Numbered from the stretch's first letter, positions 21,043-34,065 are shown. The stretch: 64,000 bases of DNA from Adiantum capillus-veneris (GCA_014529385.2 CM043949.1:108251977-108315976); one strand, 5' to 3'. Program-made: numbers and translations. The notes: a model not told the origin generated them from the sequence alone.

Positions 21043-23230
21043 GTGGGAGGGTCAGAAAACGAGACAGTAATACCTATTCAAGCAGTGACACGAGCACAAG
21101 CTCAACGAATGACAAACAAACCCATAATTGAAGAGCCAAAGACCGGTGCCCCAAGCGCAGAAATAAAAAATCAGAGAAGCACTTGGAAATCTAGAAAGGC
21201 ACGTATAAAAGCCAGGAGAGAACAAGAGCAAACTGCTCTATCCGAGGAGTTAAAACACACAAAGGATAGATTGGAGCGGTTAGAGGATCTAACTAGTTTA
21301 AGTTCACACGCTGCTACAACCAAAGGAGCCAAGGAAATAGTAGAATCCAAAAGTGCAGGATGTGGAGGATCAGTGCTGGTAGAAAAGTAAATGAGCAGCT
21401 GGACGCACTTTTAAAAGCATACGAAGCCAGACTCAAAACCAATCAAAACCAAGAGCAAAGATGGATGACTTATCCATATGCAGAAATAGAAAAACAGAGG
21501 TTGGAAATGTGTCGAAAGATGATTGAAACAGCCCAATCCTTGATAGAAAATCCGCTTGCTAAACCTGTAAGTTGGCACGACATACCAGCTCCAACCCCTA
21601 TCAAACCAACTCTAGAGAAACAAGTAGACACAAAGGAGAGACTCACAAATACCTCTAAGTCTAGGAGAGAACTTATCATAGTGCCAAATACAACAGATGA
21701 GACAATTGATGGTTTCCAACCTAAAACATTGGTAGAAATGGGTAAGGATTGTAACAATCTAGATGACCTGTGGAAGCAAATCCGGGAAGCAAATGAAGCT
21801 AACAGGGTGAACCACCAAATAAATAGCACTAGAAAGGAGGAAAATGAGATCTTACCTCCCATTGAAGAGTTTGAGGAAAGATCACAAATGAACTTTGATA
21901 TGCATTCACAAGGAGGGGACCATGGTTCAATTAGTTCGGGGCACAGCCAACCAGACTCGCTAAAAACTCTACCCTCCTACCTAGGGGAGTATGAAGCTAA
22001 GTCTGAGGTGAGAGCAATCTCATCTCAAAGACTTTCTTCCAACAGAGTGATGGATTCACAAGGGTTGATTGAGTTATTGTCCACCCCTGTGGCATGCACA
22101 ATCACGTTAGCCGAAGTCTTGAGGTTACGACCAAACATGTGGACCACCATAGGCAAATGCTTAGAAAAATTTGGAGTAAAAGACCCTACCTCGAAGCTTT
22201 AAGAAGGGATCAAAGAATTGGACAAGCCTCAACTAAACACTAGGTCAGTACCTTAAAACAAGGTTCGAGAATATTGCAAGGGAGAAGATGGAAATACCAC
22301 ACTACCAGTAGAATTTCAACGAGTAGTATCCAAAGCTATTCTTGATAGTGGAGCGGGAGTCGCTATCACCACCAAAGAAATCTGGAAAAGAATGGGGAAA
22401 ACCGGCTTTGAGAGCTACCAGAATGAAATTGTAACTGGCATATGGGTTCATGGAAAAGCCTCTAGGACTTTTAGAAAAAGTAATTGTCACCTCTTACGGA
22501 ATTGAGTATGAGCATACATTTGCAATAGTTGATTTCGACAAAAAGAACAATTACGAGATCATCTTGGGAAGATCATTCATGAGACAATTAAAGATGGTCC
22601 AGGATTGGGGTTACGACCACATATACCTCAGACGTGGGGAGACTACAACCAAAATATAATTTAAAGACCATAGCTACAAGGATGAACCAGACACCAGTGG
22701 AAGAGTTTGATTCAGCTACATTGGCAGGGTCCGAACTCCCAGCATGGTTAGGACAGAAAAAAGAGCTATGGATGTGCGGAGCTTCACATTGTGGGAGCTT
22801 AAAAAGAGAGGAATGCATCTTAGAAAGAGCTATTGAGGACAAGGATTACATTCCGGAACCTTTTCCTGAAGATGCCTTAGAACCTCTGGAATGGGAACAC
22901 ATACTAGCAACATTGGATGTGTATACCATTATAGATAACCCAACGATAAAATTTTGCGATAAGGATGGCTATGATGTGCTACCCTATTACATGGTAAACC
23001 TTATACCAACAGGAGATGAGTATATAGACTCACCAGAACAAGAAGAGTTTTATGACTTCTTTGAGCATCTGGAACTAAGTCACGATGCAGATAACGAATG
23101 TTCAGACAGCTCGAGCAAGAGTAGGGAAACAACTGCAGATATCAGATTTTGTGAGTTTGCAAATCAACACCCTAGACGCCAGGAACGCTATAGAAAAAAA
23201 AGAGCAAAAAACAAGTTTACCCTAGCATAG
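21043..23230 (+). pseudogene. Retropepsin (protease) region and linker of pol, no RT
   Basis: A linker frame begins with the VTRAQAQR motif (about 21074) seen at Gag-Pol junctions, then a Glu/Lys-rich segment in another frame (21360-22202). The aspartic protease core LDSGAGVAITTKEIW is at about 22341-22385; the second conserved stretch YEIILGRSFMRQL is at about 22552-22590 in a shifted frame. A further frame, 22634-23230, is acidic and resembles the spacer that normally precedes reverse transcriptase. RT, RNase H and integrase are absent. Confidence 0.7.
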
Positions 23231-24634
23231 GAGACCACTCTTGAATGCACAAAGGCGGCAAAAAACCATTGGGAAAAACTCTGGCACCACAAGCCCTACA
23301 AGAGGCCACCAAGTGGTAAATCGGTGGAAAGTCGCCCAAATGCTACCAGAACTCATGGGTAGGAGCATCTCGATATGCTCTACAAGGCTATATAGCCCAC
23401 ATGGCCATAAGGCGACCCGAAGCGGGACTAAGCTTCAAAAACGGCATCGGACACACAAAGCGTCAAACTAGCTCTCACAGCCAAACCAGATGTCCGTTTG
23501 CCACCAAACTTCACGAGCGGCTTGCCTAGACCATCAACAACCAAGTCCTATGGTGGTAGACCACCACAAGTCATCGACGGCATGCAAATGTAACCATGGG
23601 CGCTTCCAGAGTGACAAATCGCCAAACGGAGCTCCAGTGAAAGCCAAAGCCAACAAAAACCATATGGCAAGGTTCCCCAAGGAACTATGAAGCTATGGAG
23701 ACTAACATCAAGAAATTTCATCGCTGAAAATCACTCCAAGAGTCAGACAGCAACTCAGAGGCTCTAAAAGCCAAACAGGGAGTTTCTATCTATCTTTTTG
23801 ACTTTTTTATTGAAATAAGGCTTATAGGGGACTCAGGGGGGCTAAGGGCATATACTAGTAGCACTTCTCCAAAAGAATTCCTCAGAAGACATCCTATGCG
23901 TAGAATGTCTCAGGGCCTCTTTTGCAAGCCAAACTCAATATCTCACCTCATACACAGCTTCTACATAGCTTATACATGCTAGCCATCAAATTTCATCACA
24001 TTTGGATAAGAGTTGACCTCATATGCATCAAAAAAACCGAAAGTCAGAGTATAGAGGCAACAAAGGGTCATAGACCTACCAAAACTAGTCCAAATCACAT
24101 GAAACTTGCACAATATAGTCATTATCACATTGCCAAGCTAATTGTGGAGTCAGATATGAAAAAATAGTGAAATACACATCCTACGCGTAGGATGTCTAAA
24201 TGCCCTATTTGACCTCCAGCTGGTGTTTTTGAGTTCCCCATATCTTTATAACATCTTCACAAGCTCATATATCAAATTTCAAGCCAGACCCATCACATGT
24301 GGCACCCAAAACCTCAAAGATGCACTTTTCTAAGCCTAAAAACACTAAACATGCTCCTAACAACACCAATACTATCCAAATCAAAATCTAAGAACAGGGC
24401 CATGTTCTACATGCTAAGGGCTACCCACAGAACCAAAATCAAGTCATTTTGAGATAAGAGACATACTACGCATAGGATGTCTACATGCTTATTTTTCATC
24501 CAAAAACCTATTGTGGGCACATGCATGGCTTCCCTAGTCCCTTTTGAGTTTTTATTTCAATTTTCAAGTCATTTGGGTAGTCAGAACTTAGTTTACCAAC
24601 AAATCTATAAAGAACGCTAACTTTGGACTACTGA
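23231..24634 (+). other. Non-coding spacer with palindrome copies
   Basis: No recognisable coding domain. It contains three copies of the 24-bp palindrome found in the leader (23887-23910, 24174-24197, 24459-24482), spaced about 285-290 bp, matching the leader unit length. Confidence 0.6.
23887..24482. repeat. Palindrome family, internal cluster
   Basis: Copies at 23887-23910, 24174-24197 and 24459-24482. The middle one is nearly perfect, with core CATCCTACGCGTAGGATG. Spacings of 287 and 285 bp are almost constant, so these are diverged tandem units rather than scattered sites. Confidence 0.85.
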
Positions 24635-27600
24635 GTGCAACAGGATCTATGGCAGCCGCCTAAGTCACCAGCAAAGAAGAAAAGAATGACCAACAAAGAT
24701 TACCTAGATGAAGTGGAGCCATTTGTAATACCAGCAGGAACCATAAAGCCCATTACCACTTGGTTACAAAGCAACCTACTAGAAGCAAACAACCTCAGGA
24801 TATGCCAAGGCATGTTCAAGGACCCAGAAGGCAATGCCATAGAGCTGCCAATGATCCCTCAGGAACTCAATGAGTTCACGAGAAAGCCAGATTTACAGTC
24901 TCTCTTGGAAAATCTGGACTTACACAATTATTTTGAAGTGTTTCCAGCAGGAATTCACATCCAGAGAATCTGGGAATTCATCACCACAATCAAAGAAAAC
25001 GGCATAGCCAAAGTGACGGATCTGCAAGGAAAGACCAAAGTAATTGTAATCACACCAGAAGTGGTCGCAAGTGCATTGAACCTCTCTAACAAAGGCGACA
25101 ATGTCAACAAGAGGCGAGAATAAGTAAAGGTATACAAAGAGATAAAAAAGAACTACACCTTTGAGGATGTTGTTGATCCAATGGTGGCAACCATGTGCCA
25201 ACTTTACAACCAATATTTCCATATGTGCACAAAGAGACCTCAAAAGTACACTGCACCACCTGCTGCAATTGGAACGACATTTACATGGGCAATGAAGACA
25301 AGCAGGCCAAAAGAGATAGATTATGCGGCGTACCTATAGTACAACATTGTGAGAATGGGAACCCCGAATCTTACATACATTGCACCAGGGGAGATGCTTA
25401 CAAAGGTGATATATGAAGGTTTACATGCAAGGGGCCAGTGGCCTCTTCCTCCATCACAGAATGACTGGTTAAAACTGACAGAGGACAAGGAAGAGGAACA
25501 ACATACAGCTCCAAGGGTAGCCACAAGGTTGAAGCGCCGTTTAGAGACAGTGCCAGAAGAGCCGCCACAGCCCAAGAAGGGGAAGAAAGCAACTCTACAA
25601 GTGCCAGTAAAGGAAACAAAGTCACAGAAAGCAGCAAGGTTGGAAAGACTAATGGAGAGTTTCAAAGCTGAGAGGATGCTAAAAGGGGATCTGAATGAAT
25701 TATGGAAGCTCTCACTTGAGGCAATGTCTGGATCTTCTCGAAGGGCGAATAGGGATCGTTTCAAAGACTATATAAAGAATATTGAGATCCTAGATGCGGC
25801 AGTTGAGAACATTCCAGTCATACCATTTACTGACGAAGAGGTTGATGATGTGAGGTGGCAGCTGCTAGAAGAGCAGGAAGGGGAAGAAAGAGAGAGGAAA
25901 ACAAAAGCTGACCGGGATTTCAAAAAGAAACCATCAACCCCGCCATCAAGCCGAGAGTCAAGTCCTCCACCATCACCACCTCCTCCTAGTCCTCCTCAAC
26001 CCCGACAAACTGAGGAGTTGAACAAATCTGATGGGCAACAAGACTCCAAGGAAGAGGGACAAAGAGAAAGAGCAGAACACAGATATTGAACCAAAAGATG
26101 AGAAGCCAGATCCAGAAGCAAAAAACAATAAAATATTCCTTGATCTACTAGCTGCTGGATACTCTCGAGAAGAGGCAGCTCATGCAACTTTTCAATTGTC
26201 TAGCACTAGGCCCAACGAATATATGTTGAGCCCTCGATTGGTGGAGTTGAAGGAAATGGCCACAGATACAATGGATTTACAGCCACAAGCCAATGATTGG
26301 GATGAGGTGATGTAAAGACTCACTGGGCTAAGAGCAAGGTCTATGGCCACTGAGATTGAGTGTGATAATCTCAAAGCAAATGAAGTTCAAATCAAAGCCG
26401 AGGTAGACTCGCTGCAAAAGCAGGACCAAGAGAATACACAGAAGCAAGCCAAGCTGCAAGCTGATCTAGACGCGGCACTAAAAAGATGCCAAGAGCTGGA
26501 AAGTCAGAGTCAGGCAGCAGACCAAAAGCTTCAAAGAGCATATGAGGAGTAGAAGAAAAATCAGCAAATCACTGACGGATGCGGAGAAAGAAAGGGACAA
26601 CTTGACACTCCAGCTTGCCAATGAGTCCAAAGAAGTGGACACTTTGAGGAATGCTAAGGAAAAAGCTGAGCTAGAACATGAGGCCAGCCAGGACAAAGTT
26701 ATAGAGCTGAAAGATCAAATAAAAGTGAAAGATCAGACAATCCAGAGGCTAAGGGCATCTCCGGGCAGAGTCAGAGCCGCGGCCTCAACTAGCACTGCTT
26801 CAGAGAAGGATATTTATGAAGAACAGATGAAGGAACTCCAAAAGGAGTTGACACTAGATAAGAGACAAAGATTGATGTTGGCCGAGGGCTCCCTAGTGAT
26901 GCAAAGCCGTTTGGAGGATGAGAACAAGGCCATGAAAGATGAGCTAGCAGCCTTGAAAAAGAAGATGGGGACGAGGATCTCAAGAAGATGCAAACTGAAA
27001 ATGAAGACACCAAAAAGAAGCTAGAAGAGGCTGAGAAAGCCAATGTTGAATTGAACGACCGTTTAGTGACCATGGGGGATCAAGTTGAATAGGAAAAGAA
27101 AGCATATCAAAAGCAGATTGATGAGCTAAAAGGCCAACAACAGACTGAAGAGCCACAATTGAGCACAGGGCCAACAGCTATGGAAGGAATTGATATAGAC
27201 AATGTGTCAGATCCAGTGGACACAACAATGCAAGAGTACATCCTTGTGGGACCATCCCAAGAGCCCCGGCATCTGACACAAGAAGAAGACAATCTACAAA
27301 AGGCAATAGAAGCGGCCATAAAAGACACCGCCAAAGAAGCAATGCAGTGGGAGCAGAGGATATTGAAGTCTATGACCATTCAGAAATTAGATGCAAATGT
27401 CGTTTGACATGAATGGCTACAACCCTCTCTCCCATTCCTCTTCTCAAGTATGAAGCTGCTACACTAAACAAGAGGATTAAAGAGGAGCCGATAGTGCCAC
27501 TATACGAAGAAGATATCACCAAACCAAAAGGTGTTAAGCTTATTGTGGACTCTCAGCCAAAATGGAGGAAGGCATGGCTAACTAAATACCCACAGTATTT

Positions 27601-28140
27601 AGTACATCTGGTAGAGGCGCCTAAAATAATCAGAGACAACCTTAGCTTTTGCCCTCTACCAAGGATGCGGACCTGGAAAGAACAAGAACTGTTGAAGAAA
27701 AGCCACCCCACGTGGCTCAACTACCCAAAGCTACCAGGCTTGAAGGCAGGTGAGAGAATGAGTGAGCAATACATGGTGAAAACTCTAACGAGCGCCATTA
27801 AATTTTTCACTAGCTCGCCTGACCTCTCTTGCATTATGCTCAAGAAGATATGTAAAACCCTTCTGGCAGTTTTTGAGATCTTTAATCCTAGACAGGCAAC
27901 ATATGGTATATTCTTCTTCCAAGATACATAGAGATGTGCTTATGAACTGTCTGCTCAACCTTCCCATGAGGTAATACATGCCCTCTACCAGCGAATAATG
28001 TTTTTGCCCTTGTACCATCTCTAGGCCTTTGAAGAAGCCTTCTACACCGGTTTCTATATTCGCCATCAATACAGATATATTCGGCCCTACATTATTGGCC
28101 CAGCATGCACGGTATGAGTCTGTTCTGAAGATGCACGAAA
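24635..28140 (+). pseudogene. Second ORF of the retrotransposon: plant-transposon-protein-like domain plus coiled coils
   Basis: One protein of roughly 1100 residues broken by stops and frameshifts. The N-terminal part (24635-25350) has FPAGIHIQRIWEF, a DLQGKTKVIVITPEVVASAL block and FEDVVDPMVATMCQLYNQYF, a pattern like the plant transposon/mobile-domain proteins carried by some plant Ty3 elements. A basic/Pro-rich linker follows (PPSPPPPSPPQPR near 25960-26010), then a long Gln/Lys/Glu heptad coiled coil (26340-27130) and a C-terminal globular part (27413-28140, with LPRMRTWKEQELLKK). Frame changes occur near 26035, 26540, 26980 and 27410. The position matches the extra 3' ORF of some plant gypsy lineages. 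Function unknown. Confidence 0.6.
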
Positions 28141-28190
28141 GCCTCCACTGAAGAAGCAGTTCTACTGTCATGTCAAGGACGACATGCTTT

Positions 28191-28202
28191 AGGAGGGGGG
28201 AG
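28191..28202 (+). promoter_or_regulatory. Polypurine tract
   Basis: AGGAGGGGGGAG directly abuts the 3' LTR start TGTTAG, as required for plus-strand priming in LTR retrotransposons. Confidence 0.8.
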
Positions 28203-29137
28203 TGTTAGCGGCTGGACATACTCAACGGAGGATGATTGCCTGGCGAGATACTAATTTCCTTTGTAATCATTCCTTAATTGGGAAGAAACCGTCATTTCAC
28301 CTTTGTAAATAGTGGGGCTTGCAGAAGCTTCCAAATTGTATCCCATTTTTTATATTTAGACTTAGTAAATGGTTAAATTGGAACATTAGGGTTTGAGATT
28401 GTAAGGTATTTATACCACTTTTGACCTTAATGCAAAAAAACTTTTGTCATTTTCATAAGTTTGTCTGTCTGAGTTGAGCGTACTTTGTGTACGAGAGAGA
28501 GTGAGAGTTTATCTTGACGCGATGCGCACATTGGTGGTCCGAATCGAGTACGGAGAAGTGCAACGTGTTGCCCTCGGAGAGAGCTATGCGTCAACACCTA
28601 CATTGCACATGTACGGCCCGACCTCGCGAGATTGACCCGCAAGCTATTTCTGGTGATTCTGTGAGCATATGATGTCTGTTTTCTCATTTCAGCATATCCA
28701 CGCATTCGCAATGAGTAGAGCTACGCATTAGGCATGTTAGTTTCAGAAAACGTCGACCTGTAAATTTCGACCAAACATCCTACACAATTCTGCACCGCGT
28801 GTTTAGGGTTGGGGTTTTGGGTCACGGACCTTAGGGAGAGCGACCTATTGGTGTTAATAGGATTTCCCTCAAGTTCCGTAGCGTTTCGAGAATGTTTGAT
28901 GGGTATTTGGCTCTTGAAAGCATTGTAGGAAATCTCCTCTTCTGTACTCTTGAAGGCTGTAACTTAGACATTGGGTAGAGACCTCTGTAGGAAGTAGTCA
29001 ATAGTCGGTCGAGTGTAGGTTAACACCCTATGCTTGCTTCCACGCGCCTGCGGGTCGAGCTTCGTCCTTAGCTGACAAATCTTGTTAGGTGAGTTCTCGC
29101 TGTGCTGATGTCCGTCTCGCGGGCGTATCCGCCAACA
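28203..29137 (+). repeat. 3' LTR (intact, 935 bp)
   Basis: Starts TGTTAGCGGCTGG, ends TATCCGCCAACA. It matches both halves of the split 5' LTR and preserves the uninterrupted target of the 9.8-kb transposon at GTTTATCTTGACGCGATGCG (28507-28526). Confidence 0.9.
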
Positions 29138-29142
29138 GCAGC
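29138..29142. other. Target-site duplication GCAGC, right copy
   Basis: Identical to 5874-5878 and directly adjacent to the 3' LTR end. Confidence 0.85.
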
Positions 29143-29323
29143 TCAGCAGCAGCAGGAACGAGTAACACCATAATCATTGCTTCCCCATTTAACCACTGGA
29201 GGGCACGTCAGCGCATGGAATTGCCAGGTCACCCTCACCTACTCTTGTATTGTTGCCTTGTGAGAAGACACTACCTGCAACATCTATATTTCTTGACCCC
29301 CCTCCCAACGATCTTGATAGCCG

Positions 29324-29438
29324 GGAATGGTCATTTACTGACCATTCTCATAATATTCACTCCCACCATGGCTCACGACGGAGGCCGGTCTCCATGGGTC
29401 GTCAATATTATGAGGAATGATCAGTAAATGACCATTCC
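29324..29438. mobile_element. Small fold-back element, 115 bp
   Basis: Left arm GGAATGGTCATTTACTGA then CCATTCTCATAATATT; the right arm is its inverse with two or three differences. The arms are about 35 bp and the loop about 40 bp. No coding capacity and no clear target duplication. Confidence 0.65.
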
Positions 29439-29465
29439 TACCCCATAAACTACGTGTCAAAATGT

Positions 29466-29622
<157 letters not shown>

Positions 29623-30329
29623 CCTTAGCAAAACTAAAAAATCAGTTCCTCCGTTAACAGCACACAAGTGAGCTGCGTCGTTTATAAGTCTCCTAGTCAT
29701 CTCTGTAAAAAACTTCAAGCCCAACAACTCTTATTTGCTCACGAGTTGAGATAGTCATAACACAAGTCACAAAATTTCCACATAGGTAATGCAAATTCTA
29801 ACTGCAAGTTCACATCAAAACTGTAAATTCAAATGTCGCCTCTCTGCCCCTCTGTCTCCATCGATTGCACAACAAGGCCCATTGCATGGTAACTGAGCTG
29901 AGATTTAGGCATAACTATCGGTCACCTACCTTCATACCATCTTAAATATCAGACCCATTTGAAAAGAAGGGAAGCCCGACAATGCAAACAGTTGAAGCGA
30001 ATCAACCCATCAACAACTTTATAGTCAAATCTCTTACAAAGTGTATAATAAGCAACAACCACCCCCCCCCCCCCCCCCCCTTTGAAGTTATAAATGTTGC
30101 GTAGGATGCTGAGATACTGATCAGCTGTCCAACTCTTCTCAGTACGTGTAGCCAAGTTAGGCTTTAGGCCTCTTTTCAAGCGATGTTCTTCACTAGACAT
30201 GCGATCATTGTAAAAGGCGCCCCATGTTTCCTCCGCATCCCAACCTAGAGCTGTGCTCAATGAAAGAAGCTCTGATCATATGTATGCCTTCTCTCTATCT
30301 TTCTATCTGTCTAGAAAAGCATGGTAATT

Positions 30330-30369
<40 letters not shown>

Positions 30370-30495
30370 TACACACACACACACACACAATGGAATAGTA
30401 GTCCTAGGAATCACAAGTAGGTCTTTGATATCTCTTTTATCACCTTCTTTCCTCCATTTCTCAATTCTTTTAAGTTGACGACTAGCTCAATAGTG

Positions 30496-30529
<34 letters not shown>

Positions 30530-30800
30530 GATTGAACACAACTTGTCAGACTCACAAATGTGACTATTGCAAGTCGTTGGGAAAGGATGGAGTTGCAATC
30601 TGAACTACTTTATGCAATTTTTTAAGGCTAGGACTCAACATCTTAATATCGGCATTGATCCAACGGGCCATGCAAATCAACAAAAAATGCGACATGTGGA
30701 GGCCCTCTCCATCCTTTAATTTTTTGAAGTCCATTATAAAGAGTATAGATAATGGAATATTGAGTAATAGTAGAAAACTATTATGTACCCAAGTGCTCGA
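29623..30800. repeat. Unassigned DNA with simple repeats
   Basis: No gene recognised. It contains a C19 run (30062-30080), (CT)n(CA)n at 30333-30389 and (CT)n(CA)n at 30495-30529. Confidence 0.8.
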
Positions 30801-30980
30801 GAAAAACCTAGGTTTAGTGCAATCTCACCTACAAATTCTCAACTATATCTTATGCACCTTGGAGGCCCCTGCCATGTGACATAAGGAAAGGGATTTTGCG
30901 TGGGTGGGGGGGGGGGGGGGGGGGGGGGGGGAAGGCCAAGGCAAAGAAAGAGAGAGAATGGATTGGGTGCCAAGGAAAGG

Positions 30981-31048
<68 letters not shown>

Positions 31049-31830
31049 GCCACACACTTGTAAAATGTAATTTGAAGATTAGGACACCCACAACATTGCA
31101 GAAAAAACATAGGTTTAGTGTAATTCCACCTACAAATTTCAAGATTTACCTCTAATTTTTAAATTTTTTTGTTTTCAGCAGCACTCACTCAACGATACTG
31201 AATTAGAAACATAAAAAATACAACATCGCCATGCTCCAACTAAGTGATGGATGGAAAAAGAATGACACTTAATATCACAACCTTAACTTTTAAATTGAAA
31301 GGTTCAAAGAAACTAAATCAAAGTTTAGAGAATCTACAAAGTGCAAACAAGTTTAGTGCAAAAACCTTCAAATTTTATAGTAAATTTGTCTCTATTTTTT
31401 TTTGGGAAAAATCATAGTATAGACAAATGCTCGGAATAAACTAGATCTAGTGTAATCTCACATACAGATGTAGAAAATTACCTCTATACGTACAACATAT
31501 TAAAAAATTAAGTGTAAAAACCTTCAAATATAATAAAGTTACCCCTAAAATTTCTCATAGCTAAGTTTTTCATGTTTTTGGGGAAAAACATTGCGCCTCA
31601 ACTCGATTTAGCGTAACCCCTTTTACAAATTTTATGATTTGCCTCAAAAATTCTAATTTGCCTTTAAGCGGTTGAAAAACTCTAGGCTATGTGTAATCCC
31701 ACCTACAAATTTTGAGATTTACTTTTAAATTCTAAGTCAATCCAAAGGAAACCACAAAGATCACAAAAATGTAGCGTAAAAACCTTCAAAAATATCGAAG
31801 AGTTGTTGGAGTTGCCTCCTATTGTCCGCC
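30801..31830. repeat. Diffuse degenerate tandem array, interrupted by simple repeats
   Basis: A motif reading roughly GAAAAAC..TAGGTTTAGTG then TAATCCCACCTACAAATTTT recurs at about 30801, 31101, 31431, 31581 and 31674. A partner motif GTGxAAAAACCTTCAAA recurs between the copies (about 31358, 31511, 31770). Spacing is irregular, so this is a decayed array or repeated LTR-like sequence. A G26 run (30906-30931) and (CT)n (30983-31046) sit between the first two copies. Confidence 0.6.
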
Positions 31831-32041
31831 TTTGCCATCTGTTGAGGTCTACTCCTGCCTTGGGTATGTACGCTTTCTGCCTTGGATTCAATGGATCAAA
31901 CTTTTTTTATTACGTCGATTCTCAATTTTGTAGATGTCAATTGTCAATTCTCGATTCTCGATTGTAAATTTCATCGATTGTTGATGTAAGATCAATGTTT
32001 ATTCTCCCTTCCCTCTGACTCTAGTTCCGGTGTGAGAGCCC

Positions 32042-32043
<2 letters not shown>

Positions 32044-32107
<64 letters not shown>

Positions 32108-32172
32108 CATGATTCGCATGGACCATTCTCTATTTCTCAGCACACTCATCCACACATAAAAGTATAGAATGG

Positions 32173-32248
<76 letters not shown>

Positions 32249-32458
32249 AACAAACACACACACGCACACGCACACGTGCATACGCACATGTACACACACA
32301 ATGTGTCATAGACATCCACAACAAATTATTAGACTCCCATGGATGAATTGTCGAGCTCATTACACTTCATTAATGCAATGCAAATATGGAAGACCCCCGC
32401 AACGCTCCAATACCACAACAAATGGCACGCCAACTCTATCTCTCATACACACCTGCAA

Positions 32459-32510
<52 letters not shown>
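32044..32510. repeat. Three compound (CT)n(CA)n microsatellites
   Basis: CT then CA runs at 32044-32105, 32180-32275 and 32466-32510, all in the same strand order. Long Leu-Ser or His-Thr frames across them are artefacts. Confidence 0.95.
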
Positions 32511-32511
<1 letters not shown>

Positions 32512-32552
32512 TAACACGAATGTGCCGAGATCGAAGATCATTTACCGCATGG

Positions 32553-32610
32553 AAGGTTCATTGTGAAAGCGTGTTGAGAGAGGTTCATTGTGCAAGCGTG
32601 TTGGGAGAAG
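32553..32610. repeat. 29-bp tandem duplication
   Basis: GGTTCATTGTGAAAGCGTGT is followed 29 bp later by GGTTCATTGTGCAAGCGTGT, with closely matching flanks. Confidence 0.8.
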
Positions 32611-33837
32611 TTAAATGGGCAATACGTAGAGAGGAGTTCTTCATGGCCTTCAAAATGCAAAGTAGAGCTACTCTTCAAATGGCTTTCAAAAAAGTAGTTA
32701 GTGAGATTAGCCTTGACATTTGAGGACAAAAGCTAAACTCCATGGCCTTCCCAAGAACTATAAATAATATAAATGTAGACATAGTACTACTTTTTTTGAC
32801 TTTGAATCACCAAAGACTAAGTTCTAATCTTTTGACTTTACATTGTCATCAACCAATCAATCAGAAAGTCTTTTCATTTTTTACCATCTAAGTACTTAAA
32901 CTCTTCACTTTTGCATTTCAAATGAAATGTTTCCAAAGGTTTTTTTTGAAATGAACCAGAGTGTGACACGTGGAAGCTCTCTCCTTCCTTCAAAATTTTA
33001 AGCTGCATTATAAAGAGTATAGAAGTAACAAGTTTTGGCCTTTGTCATTACAAGGACCTCTCCCTAGGCTCTAAAACTCATCGCTTAGATGATTCAATTC
33101 AGCCTGAAAGCCTCTGCTCATGAGATGGGACAGGAGGTCACAAAGTCCACTCCCTAAAATTGGAGCGCCGATGCTGGCACCCTCTTGCGCACATGCTTAC
33201 ATGGCTATCCGGGTTTTCACCTCTCTCTGATACCTTTGTGACCATGTTGTGCCCCATATGATTCATAATGTTGAACTCAAACCTCGTAGTGTTGCACTAC
33301 AATTATGTTATTTGACGTCGCATGACCATTTGTTGTTTCTAGTGGGTATTCTGTGACACTCGCTTTATTTTGGCGTTCATGTGTGCACCCTTTCAACAAG
33401 GACAAGCAAGTCTTGTAATAGATCTTTGATATCCATCAAGCTCGTGATCTACCACGATGTCCTTTTACTCTACTACTACTGGCTCTAAGTTTGTCTCATT
33501 AATTAATTTGTATCCATGATTCCTTTGCAATCCTGAATTTGAAAGCAAAAGTCCCTCTCCACGTCAGAGACCCCTATTCCCCCTGCACCTCCTGTTGTGT
33601 GGTCTCCATGGAGGTGATGGTTGCTCGAAGGATGCCTTTCTTGGCTTGACCCCCCGCCTTTTTTTCCTTCTCCCCTCGTTGAGTGACGCCCAAGCCTTGA
33701 GCAAATTACTGCAGGCCTTAAGCCCACAACCCCTCCTTGTTGCTTGGCGATGCTCTCATCCACCTCCCTCTGCAGCCTCGTCTAGTCACCCCACTCACCC
33801 GTCTGGCATTGGACGCAACCAATCGCCAACAACTCGA
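32611..33837. other. No gene recognised
   Basis: Reading frames near 33500-33830 on both strands have low complexity and no recognisable domain. Confidence 0.4.
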
Positions 33838-34065
33838 GGGGGGGGGGGGGGGGGGGGGGGGGAGAGAGAGAGAGAGAGAGAGAGAGAGCAGGCACGATCA
33901 AAGAGAGGAAGTGCTCCCCTGAAGCGAGCTCTCTTTCTATCTCCTCCTACCCAGGCAGACGATGCGCACGAGCAGACAGAGAACAAGAGAGTTCTCTTCT
34001 TGGGATAGTTTCGTACAGCGTTAAAACTCTCTTCTTATTCTTCTTCTCTCTCTCTCTCTCCCCCC

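Larger units (their letters stand above)
5879..29137 (+). mobile_element. LTR retrotransposon (Ty3/gypsy-type, non-autonomous), interrupted by a 9.8-kb DNA transposon
   Basis: Boundaries come from matching LTRs (5879-6184 plus 15970-16590, and 28203-29137) flanked by the 5-bp duplication GCAGC. After the 5' LTR comes a PBS resembling the tRNA-Asp type. A purine tract AGGAGGGGGGAG ends at 28202 immediately before the 3' LTR. The interior has gag with two CCHC-like knuckles, an aspartic protease, then a second ORF of about 1.1 kb codons in total with coiled coils. I see no reverse transcriptase, RNase H or integrase, so it must have been mobilised in trans. Without the nested insertion it would be about 13.5 kb. 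Stops and frameshifts in gag, protease and the second ORF, plus scattered LTR differences, show it is not recent. Confidence 0.85.

Noticed and set aside
33595-34008. 137-residue frame with Gly-run and Arg-Glu repeats
   Set aside because: Its length comes from the G25-(GA)n tract and low-complexity flanks; no domain.
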